DNA from: Zerene cesonia
Taxonomy: Eukaryota > Arthropoda > Insecta > Lepidoptera > Pieridae
NCBI RefSeq assembly: GCF_012273895.1
Contig: NC_052129.1
Coordinates: forward strand, 1,860,001 to 1,924,000
Direction of reading: 5' to 3'
DNA length: 64,000 nucleotides
The position numbers and the translations under genes are program-made. This document shows, one piece after another, positions 56,605 through 64,000 of the stretch. Below the pieces are notes generated by a model, which did no database searches, was not told the DNA's origin, and saw nothing but the letters and a program-made list of their open reading frames with translations. Every line of letters starts with the position of its first letter. Within the stretch, counting starts at the first letter, position 1.

Positions 56605-57283
56605 TTTTATATATATAGATATAGATTTCTAATTCGACTTTGTATGTAGCCTAAAAATTTCAGTGAACGACCACACACGAATCTTTACCTAATCTGTATG
56701 AGAATAAAGTTTAAAGTCACATATTTCTGACACATTAAGATGTACATATTAGAAATGTATTCAATAGCAAATATTAACCATCCACTCAATTTTACGTTTT
56801 AAGATATTTAAAAGCGATTGATTTGTATTCTCTAAGATAAGTAATTACACAGTCGAGGCCAGATCCATAAATCCGGGGGGTTGCTCCCTTGAAAAAAGGG
56901 GGTTCTTCTTATATTTAAATATCGGCCCCTTCCGGGTAGGTGCCACGTTTTTCCAGCAAAGGGGTAAGTGACAGAAGCAGGGAATAGGAAAGCTGTAGAG
57001 AGGGTATCGTTTGTTTTTTTAAAACGACCTGTAAAATGTTATTTAGTGGACATTATGTGATATATTATTACACAGATAAGACATTTTAATAAGTATTGAT
57101 AAATATGATGCTATGTAAATATGTATTTGATTGTAGTTAAAATATAAATTTAATCTCATATCTTTAATCTAATATGTTTTGAGTGTGAATTTTACTTAAT
57201 AAACTATACCACGTTTTTTGATTAATATAATGTAAGTTTCTCTTTTCCACCATGTAAATATGTAGATGGTTTAATACAAAAAT
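56605..57283. other. Non-coding stretch with a GC-richer patch
   Basis: 56865-57000 has CCGGGGGGTTGCTCCC, CGGCCCCTTCCGGGTAGGTG and CCAGCAAAGGGG. AT-rich elsewhere. Confidence 0.4.
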
Positions 57284-57364
57284 CATCATCATCATCATCA
57301 TCAGCCCATATATGTTCCCACTGCTGGGACACAGGCCTCCTATGAGGGTTCAGGCCATAATCCA
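57284..57364 (-). mobile_element. SINE 3' end (Metulj-like), inverse
   Basis: (ATC)n, then AGCCCATATATGTTCCCACT, GCTGGGACACAGGCCTCCTA and TGAGGGTTCAGGCCATAATC. The trinucleotide tract is the SINE's own (GAT)n tail in reverse. Confidence 0.75.
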
Positions 57365-57539
57365 AAATAAAAATACATCTATTCAAATAATTATAATAAC
57401 ACTATTTATAGTACATAATTAAATAATAAACCGCTTCTAATTTACTACATACCTACATATTTTCAAAACCAATTTCTGTCTAAATTCCATAATGTTCTAT
57501 GTACAGCTATCCCATATACTACAATTATTAACGTAAACC

Positions 57540-57649
57540 GTCTCCATTCCAGCCGCTGTCCCGTTTCAAGATGGACTTAAGAAGCAAAAAGGAAAGAGTC
57601 CGAGGGGCGGCCCTCCCCCTCCCCCCCCAACATCGGAATACAGAATAAT
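57540..57649. promoter_or_regulatory. C-rich islet with CAAGATGGAC
   Basis: CATTCCAGCCGCTGTCCCG, TTTCAAGATGGACTTAAG, GAGGGGCGGCCCTCCCCC and a C-run right before a 10-N gap. The gap is likely a result of the hard-to-read C-tract. Confidence 0.3.
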
Positions 57650-57659
57650 NNNNNNNNNN
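57650..57659. other. Assembly gap (10 N)
   Basis: Ten N after a C-rich tract. Confidence 0.99.
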
Positions 57660-58955
57660 TATTAAAATTTGTACAAGAAATACTCGGCCCCGTTTCAATT
57701 TTGTTAAAATATAAAATTACTTTCATCCAGCCTGGAATTCTGCTTATATTTTCCGTTATCTCTGTTATTGTAGCCGATGTCTGTGTGTCTATGCTTTTTA
57801 ATTGCGCGGGAAATTTTTGCGTTTTGACGGAATCGCGTCACGTCACACATGATTTATTTGGTTATGCTGTGTAACATACAATAATGACGTGGTGTATTTT
57901 GTATGAAATAAGAAAAATATATCTATATCGTGAAGCTTCGTTTGGTGCCCCAATGTCTAAAAATGCGATTAGATTGTAATCGATTAAGTATCGGATGAAT
58001 TTATTGATTTAAGTTGCCTCAAATTTGTAAACTTGATCCTAATTTATATACTAATGGTCCGCTCTGGTTTCCCTCGTGTTACCAATACAGCTAAGCACTC
58101 AGCTATCATGCGAATTTTCGAAATCGGTCCAGTATTTTCTGAGTTTAGAATGTGCAAAGAGATAAACAAAAAGTGTAGCTCTTTACGTAAATGAGGAAAT
58201 TAAATCTAAAATAAAATTATTATAATGAGGTGATATTGAAGATTATATTTAATGAAATGAACCACCGAATCAGTGCTCAAATCTTTAAAAAATGAATCAA
58301 TAATTAAACGTGTGGTCTACGAAAACAACAACAAAATACATATTTTTTCTAAGCATAAAATCACATCAACAACCACTCTGGTCATGCAATAGTAGTCATT
58401 GGTTAAAAATTTAAGTGCTAGATAATAAAACGATAATTCTAATGTATCCTGGCATAAAAATGACTACGTCGGTAATATATTTCTGTAAAAAGTTAAAAAA
58501 AAAATTTAAATCGTTTCGTTTTTTCATCGTTAAACTTTTTTAATTAATAAAAGCAACTTGGGGACAATGTTTATAAAGTATTTTCACCACTCACAACTTA
58601 TTTAACACGAAAGGTATATAAATTAAAACATGTGCTAATAGTAAATTAGAAAAATTATTCATAAAATACGCATCTATGGATTATATAGATATATTAAATA
58701 AGTTTTATTGGTAATGTAATAAAGATGAGTTTTGTTTGATCGTCATTAGTTTAAAATCCCGTAAACACAAATTTCTTCAAAACATATCGAACCACTCCAT
58801 TTAATGAATGTCTCTATAAGTAACTCATTAACACGAAAATAGCTAAACTAACGTCGATAAAACGTTTCGTATGGAGATAAATTATGAGAATGAAAATAAT
58901 AAGTAACAGTTAATCTAAGCATCACCAAGTATCAACAAGTTACAGCTAATATTTT
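57660..58955. other. Non-coding stretch
   Basis: 57795-57860 carries AATTGCGCGGGAAATTTTTG (E2F-like) and GGAATCGCGTCACGTCAC. 58046-58160 holds a minus-strand family B Helitron piece (ATGGTCCGCTCTGG, GAAATCGGTCCAGTATTTTC). The rest is AT-rich. Confidence 0.4.
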
Positions 58956-58959
58956 TTTA

Positions 58960-59140
58960 ACTTTAAACTGAAACGCAAATTGTCAGAAGGAAACCAAATT
59001 AAAATGGGACCACACGGAAAATAACAAATAAAAATATAGAATCATATAAATCGGTTCACTCAGCCGAAAGTTCGGAAGTAACAAATAAATAAACTAATTA
59101 TACATATAAAACCTCCTCCTTTCTTGAAGTCGGTTAAAAA
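58960..59140 (+). repeat. Interspersed repeat Q
   Basis: AATTAAAATGGGACCACACG, GAATCATATAAATCGGTTCA, CTCAGCCGAAAGTTCGG and ACCTCCTCCTTTCTTGAAGT then CGGTTAAAAA. Confidence 0.6.
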
Positions 59141-59530
59141 CTGCACATGGCAAACATAATTATAACGTTAAAACGGTTAAAAAATTCGAGATCAAATACA
59201 GTCACTGTTTCAGAAACCCGATCTTATGAAATAATAAGGTATTGTAAAAAGTTCGAAAGTGTGAAAGTGAAGCACTTTCTGTGAGCGTAAGTGAAAATCG
59301 CCCAACTTTCCACTTTGAACAACTTTAATCGTGCTAACTTTAGTTCCGACCTTTGGTACCGTTCGCAGATAAATAATGTGTCAACGGGTTCTATCCCTGC
59401 TAGTTATGATCGCCCTTAAAATGTTTTGATTTAATGTTTTCTTGGGCTCTGGTCTTAATTATTTTACCATTTATTTATTTACTATTAATTTTTTTATACT
59501 TAAATTGTGATAAATATACAATAAGATATA
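59141..59530. other. Unassigned stretch
   Basis: GTTCGAAAGTGTGAAAGTGA near 59249 and CTTTCCACTTTGAACAAC near 59305 form loosely inverted words. No gene. Confidence 0.35.
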
Positions 59531-59706
59531 AATATAAAATTCCCGTGTCACAGTTTTCGTTGCCATACTCCTCCGAAACGGCTTGACCGATTTTGATGAA
59601 ATTTTTTTGTGCTTCTCCGGTATCTATGAGAATCGGCTAACATCTATTTTTCATTCCCCTGAATGATAAGAGTAAGGCAGAACAGCGTTTGCCGGGTGCA
59701 GCTAGT
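59531..59706 (+). mobile_element. Helitron-like element, family I
   Basis: AAATTCCCGTGTCACAGTT, CTCCTCCGAAACGGCTTGAC, GAGAATCGGCTAACATCTAT, TTTGCCGGGTGCAGCTAG|T. Confidence 0.6.
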
Positions 59707-60540
59707 AAGATATAAAAGTGTGTCTTGATAGCCCGGCCGAAGTGGTAACACATTTTATACAAAAGGGACGTTTTTACGTTTTTCCCTCCATTGTAAATTT
59801 ATCAAAAATTAAAAATTTGTAGAAATTAAACTAAATTAATAACAAAATTTTTGTATCGTTCTTTTTTTATTAGCGGCGATCTATTTAGGTACTAAAATAT
59901 ATTGCAATATCTTCAGATATCTGTTTTATTATAAAGAATGCAAAAACATAGTATGAAAATGTAAAGTATCGTACCTATATGTTCGCTCATAGATACCTAT
60001 ATCGTAATCATTAAAACAATCACTACTAAGTATCATCCGCAAATACTCCAAAAATAATAGGTTTCTCAGAAATTCTAGTGTATTAATTGTAGTGTATTTG
60101 ATCTCAATAACTATATCGTATTTAAAGCTTAGAAAATGTATTTAAACGTCTGAATAAAAAATATTTATCATTGATTTTTCTGCTGACGCTACCAAAGATA
60201 CATTCTAAGTAACAACCTGTTAAACGCATGTTGTTTAACAAACCACACCGCAATAACACTAAAGTTATTCCCTTTTAATTTATTTTAATAGCCACAATAG
60301 TTAACAGTTCAACTAAAATACAACAAAATTAGTACATTGATTACCAAACCTGAACGTTTAAATACAAGCTAATAAAAAATTAAGTAAAGAAAGTCCTTAG
60401 CAATATGTATTTACGTAATTAAAAAACCAACTATTTACGTCTTTGCCTACAATTCCTTCTGCACTAAGCAAAAAAAAATACAAAAATGTAAAAATCATGA
60501 TATCGCGACTCTGTCCAAACTTAAGAATTAAAGAAGCATC
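59707..60540. other. AT-rich stretch
   Basis: Nothing recognised. Confidence 0.4.
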
Positions 60541-60740
60541 GATTAACGACCCGCCATTTTAAAAACGGACCAATGACATAGCCAAGAGTGAAAAGGACGG
60601 AAAATCGAGGGGGTCATTTTTGCCAATACTTAAACGAAGATAGATAGCGACCACCCACTGGGGTGCTTTAAGAAAATTTTAACTTTTCTTTATTCAAAGC
60701 GCAGGGTGGCGCCCGGGGGGTGGCCCCATTTTTCTTGCTA
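60541..60740. promoter_or_regulatory. Islet with CCGCCATTTT..ACGGAC
   Basis: CCGCCATTTTAAAAACGGAC (60551-60570) then CAATGACATAG, AAGGACGGAAAATCGAGG, AGATAGATAGCGACCACCC and GCAGGGTGGCGCCCGGGGGG. Same opening words as the 45.0 kb islet. Confidence 0.4.
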
Positions 60741-61164
60741 TTCTCTTTTGCCGGTCTCAAAGGAAAATAAGACTTTACTCTGTAAAACATTTATTAAATC
60801 CAACGTTTAAAGTGAATAGCTAAAAAAGTAATTTCAATTACCCTTTGTGATTGTGTTTCTTTGTTTTTTTGTTATTACTAGCTCAATGCGATCGTGCTTT
60901 AATTGCTTAATAAAAGCTTTTCTATAATTACAATTGTTTTTATTTGCTTTCTTATTATTACCATTTAATTTTACGTAGATAATGAAAATATGTATGGGTA
61001 TTACTGCAGGCTAGGCCTTTGAATAGGACCTCATAATATCTCAGTAAAAGCAGTTATATCTATCTATGTGATTTTTGATGATTCGCCTCACGTTAGAAAA
61101 CGTTTTCACCAATAAATGATTATGAGTATCACATTTATAGGAATTATGGCTCATCTACTAATTA
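60741..61164. other. AT-rich stretch
   Basis: Nothing recognised. Confidence 0.4.
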
Positions 61165-61265
61165 TCCTACTAATATTATAAACAAAAAGTTTGTAACTAT
61201 GGATGGATGGATGCATGTATCGATGTTTGTTACTCTTACACGCGCAAGCAGCTTATATCGTATCT

Positions 61266-62355
61266 TTTTNNNNNNNNNNNNNNNNNNNNNNNNNNNNNNN
61301 NNNNNNNNNNNNNNNNNNNNNNNNNNNNNNNNNNNNNNNNNNNNNNNNNNNNNNNNNNNNNNNNNNNNNNNNNNNNNNNNNNNNNNNNNNNNNNNNNNNN
61401 NNNNNNNNNNNNNNNNNNNNNNNNNNNNNNNNNNNNNNNNNNNNNNNNNNNNNNNNNNNNNNNNNNNNNNNNNNNNNNNNNNNNNNNNNNNNNNNNNNNN
61501 NNNNNNNNNNNNNNNNNNNNNNNNNNNNNNNNNNNNNNNNNNNNNNNNNNNNNNNNNNNNNNNNNNNNNNNNNNNNNNNNNNNNNNNNNNNNNNNNNNNN
61601 NNNNNNNNNNNNNNNNNNNNNNNNNNNNNNNNNNNNNNNNNNNNNNNNNNNNNNNNNNNNNNNNNNNNNNNNNNNNNNNNNNNNNNNNNNNNNNNNNNNN
61701 NNNNNNNNNNNNNNNNNNNNNNNNNNNNNNNNNNNNNNNNNNNNNNNNNNNNNNNNNNNNNNNNNNNNNNNNNNNNNNNNNNNNNNNNNNNNNNNNNNNN
61801 NNNNNNNNNNNNNNNNNNNNNNNNNNNNNNNNNNNNNNNNNNNNNNNNNNNNNNNNNNNNNNNNNNNNNNNNNNNNNNNNNNNNNNNNNNNNNNNNNNNN
61901 NNNNNNNNNNNNNNNNNNNNNNNNNNNNNNNNNNNNNNNNNNNNNNNNNNNNNNNNNNNNNNNNNNNNNNNNNNNNNNNNNNNNNNNNNNNNNNNNNNNN
62001 NNNNNNNNNNNNNNNNNNNNNNNNNNNNNNNNNNNNNNNNNNNNNNNNNNNNNNNNNNNNNNNNNNNNNNNNNNNNNNNNNNNNNNNNNNNNNNNNNNNN
62101 NNNNNNNNNNNNNNNNNNNNNNNNNNNNNNNNNNNNNNNNNNNNNNNNNNNNNNNNNNNNNNNNNNNNNNNNNNNNNNNNNNNNNNNNNNNNNNNNNNNN
62201 NNNNNNNNNNNNNNNNNNNNNNNNNNNNNNNNNNNNNNNNNNNNNNNNNNNNNNNNNNNNNNNNNNNNNCAGCCTCTTTCCTTTTCCCAAAGGCGGCCGA
62301 CCCAATATTTTATCAGGGAAGATTGAGGCTCGGAAAGCATCTAATTTCTAATTTT
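61266..62355. mobile_element. Insertion with 13-bp target-site duplication, mostly in a gap
   Basis: TTATATCGTATCT occurs at 61253-61265 and 62356-62368, flanking a TTTT start, the N gap, and an ~86-bp end (CAGCCTCTTTCCTTTTCCCA, AAGGCGGCCGACCCAATATT). T-run start plus long duplication suggests a non-LTR retrotransposon on the minus strand. Confidence 0.55.
61270..62269. other. Assembly gap (1000 N)
   Basis: Exactly 1000 N; apparent frames across it are artefacts. Confidence 0.99.
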
Positions 62356-62464
62356 TTATATCGTATCTATATGAAATTTGGTACAGAGATAAATTATGAT
62401 CTGGATAAACACAGGCTAATTTTTACCCGGGTACCACGTAAGTGACGCCGCGGGTTACAGCTAG

Positions 62465-62890
62465 TAATATATAAAGAAACTGACTGATTTCTTTTGAACC
62501 TGTGTATAATTCATTAGCCTTGTTTGTTACTCAGTTATATAAATAGAAAAACAATCTAATAGGCGTTAAGTAGGTAGGTACCTAAACACATCCTACGCCG
62601 ACAACCGACGTTCAATCGCTAAGAGAGAATTTCTAAATATCTAACGATCCATTATAAAATCTGATGAACATGTTTTTATGTAGAGAGCTTGGCGATATTC
62701 TAGGATATGAAAAAATTCATGATCACGAATGATTCACGAATAGCGCAGACCGGAAAGGCAGTTTTGGGATTAAATTTTCTTGTAGCAATTAATGGTTGTA
62801 GATATTTCAATAGGGACACTTTTGCATTAGAAATAATTCCGATCAATAATGCTTATGAGATCATTAGTGAACACAAATGCTGACAGAATT
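62465..62890. other. Unassigned stretch
   Basis: AT-rich; AGGTAGGTACCTAAAC (GGTACC core) near 62572. No gene. Confidence 0.4.
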
Positions 62891-62891
62891 A

Positions 62892-63221
62892 ATTTTTTTT
62901 TTATGTCATAGCGGGCAACTGAGCTGGTTTTTCGCCTGATGGTAAGCGATCACCACCGCCCATGAACATTCGCAAAGGTAGTGCCTCTGCGAATGCGCTG
63001 CCCGCTTTTAGTGGGTAAGGGAAAAGGAACGAATTCATGACAGGAAAGAAGGAATGGACTGGGACGGGTGAGGAAAAGGAAATAGGCCTCCGGCTCCCCC
63101 ACTCACCGTACGAAACACAGTGGCATACCACTATTTCACGCCGGTTTTCTGTGGGGGTGTGGTACTTCCCCGGTGCGAGCTGGCCCAATTCGTGCCGAAG
63201 CGTGCTCGACTCCCACAATAA
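62892..63221 (-). mobile_element. PolyA-tailed retroelement P
   Basis: Poly-T, ATGTCATAGCGGGCAACTG, TTCGCCTGATGGTAAGCG, GGCCTCCGGCTCCCCCACTC, CGGTGCGAGCTGGCCCAATT and GCGTGCTCGACTCCCAC at the plus-strand right end (its 5' end). Full length. Confidence 0.75.
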
Positions 63222-63261
63222 ATAATAAATTACAATTAAGAGAATAGTTACCAATATCTAC

Positions 63262-63407
63262 ACTTATATTATATAGAGGAAACTTTTGTATTTTTGTATG
63301 TTTGTGATGTTTTCATGCAAAAATGCTGGACCGATTTAAAATTCAAATAACTCTTACACCACTAGCAAGCTACGTAGCACGGACGAAGAAGGAGCGAATG
63401 GCTAGTT
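63262..63407 (+). mobile_element. Helitron-like element, family K
   Basis: ACACTTATATTATATAGAGG, TTTTCATGCAAAAATGCTGG, ACGTAGCACGGACGAAG and GCGAATGGCTAG|T. Relative of 48690. Confidence 0.5.
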
Positions 63408-63454
63408 ATTTATATCATTGATTTTATATACTTAGATGGCATACTTAAATTATA

Positions 63455-63656
63455 CTAGCTGTGACCCGCGGTTTCACCCGCGTAAGTCCGTATCCCGTAG
63501 GAATATCGGTATAAAAAGTGCCTATGTGTTATTTCAGTTGTCCAGCTATCTACGAAGCAAATTTCATTGCAATCGGTTCAGTAGTTTTTGCGTGAAAGAC
63601 TAACAGACGCACACATACATATGCATCCGTCCTCACAAACTTTCGCATATATAGTA
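63455..63656 (-). mobile_element. Lep1-type mini-Helitron
   Basis: A|CTAGCTGTGACCCGCGGTTT, ACGCGTAAGTCCG-type words, GCAATCGGTTCAGTAGTTTT and CACAAACTTTCGCATATATA at the far end. Full length. Abuts retroelement fragment W. Confidence 0.8.
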
Positions 63657-63990
63657 TTATTATTCACCAATAGATGTCAGGAAGAGTCATAATAAATTGG
63701 GACTACAGAAACGCCTCCTATTTGTTAAAAAAGTAAGTTTAAGTCGATAAAACACGAATAAAACATTTTCTAAAAAATATTCCTAGCTAGATCGATTTAT
63801 CGCCTCCGAAACCTCCTATATACTAAATTTCATGAAAATCGTTGCAGCCGATTCCGAGATTCCAATTATAATTTTTTTTTTTTTAAATAAGCAATTCCTG
63901 TATATATATATATATATATACAATTATCTTTAAATAAGCAATTCTTGTATATATATATATATATACAAGAATTGCTTATTTAAAGATATA
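63657..63990 (+). repeat. Retroelement 3' fragment W with inverted tail
   Basis: CCAATAGATGTCAGGAAGAG, TCCTAGCTAGATCGATTTAT, TATACTAAATTTCATGAAAA, then T-run, TA-runs and TTTAAAGATATAAGATAT. Compared with 11936 it has a 23-bp insert after GGAAGAGTC and an expanded, inverted tail. Confidence 0.6.
63925..63988. repeat. 64-bp perfect palindrome
   Basis: Arms 63925-63947 (TATCTTTAAATAAGCAATTC...) and 63966-63988 are exact inverse copies; the 18-bp TA repeat between them is itself palindromic. A further partial arm copy lies at about 63890-63907. Confidence 0.95.
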
Positions 63991-64000
63991 AGATATATCG

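Larger units (their letters stand above)
61165..62464 (+). mobile_element. Lep1-related Helitron split by a large insertion
   Basis: 5' part TCCTACTAATATTATAAAC to TATCGTATCT (61165-61265); 3' part from ATATGAAATTTGGTACAGAG to GCCGCGGGTTACAGCTAG|T (62369-62464). Together they make one mini-Helitron of about 200 bp. Confidence 0.7.

Noticed and set aside
61162..62445. Six overlapping long frames (350-412 codons)
   Set aside because: Created by the 1000-N gap and the ends of a split Helitron; not genes.

Overview
The window is a stretch of lepidopteran (butterfly or moth) nuclear genome. It is AT-rich, has long non-coding stretches, a spliced gene with GT-AG borders, and many copies of short interspersed elements typical of Lepidoptera. 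These include about ten ~200-bp Lep1-type mini-Helitrons (5' TCCTACTAATATTATAAATG, 3' hairpin then GCGCAGCTAG|T), tRNA-derived SINEs whose body reads like the Metulj family, several further Helitron-like families ending in CTAG|T, a polyA-tailed ~330-bp retroelement, and a MITE-like family with AACACG ends. Family names are from memory of these sequences, not from a search.

Only one protein-coding gene is convincing. It has two exons (12331-12460 and 13154-14454, plus strand), codes for about 476 residues, and is a leucine-rich-repeat protein most like LRRC71, a cilium/testis-associated family. The splice sites and phases agree exactly. Its promoter is squeezed into about 130 bp between a retroelement tail and the start codon, and its intron holds a MITE-like repeat. 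Other open frames are short, lie inside repeats, or are run-through of N gaps.

Layout: 1-12.2 kb, repeats and AT-rich DNA with a few GC-rich islets; 12.2-14.7 kb, the LRR gene; 14.7-24 kb, desert with a duplicated GC-rich module (15.5 and 16.3 kb) and other islets; 24-28.5 kb, very AT-rich desert ending in an N gap; 28.5-38 kb, islets, nested transposons and a cluster of AGATGGC motifs; 38-48.3 kb, desert with several GC-rich islets, including a tight ETS/CRE-like cluster at 41.4 kb and a GAGA+GCCAT islet at 46.2 kb; 48.3-64 kb, dense small transposons, four more N gaps and an exactly palindromic retroelement tail near the right edge. Four gaps are exactly 1000 N and one is 10 N, so their sizes are placeholders; several abut transposons.

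The most interesting material is non-coding. GC-rich islets of 70-300 bp recur across the desert, many with ATGGCG/GCCAT (PHO/YY1-like) cores, some with GAGAG, ETS, POU or CTCF-like words. Three pairs of islets share words in similar arrangement (15.5/16.3 kb, 45.0/60.5 kb, 19.9/48.2 kb). This fits cis-regulatory DNA of a large developmental locus, though no target gene is inside the window. A second theme is fold-back inverted duplications with tiny loops inside individual transposon copies (3.4, 9.6, 50.3 and 63.9 kb).
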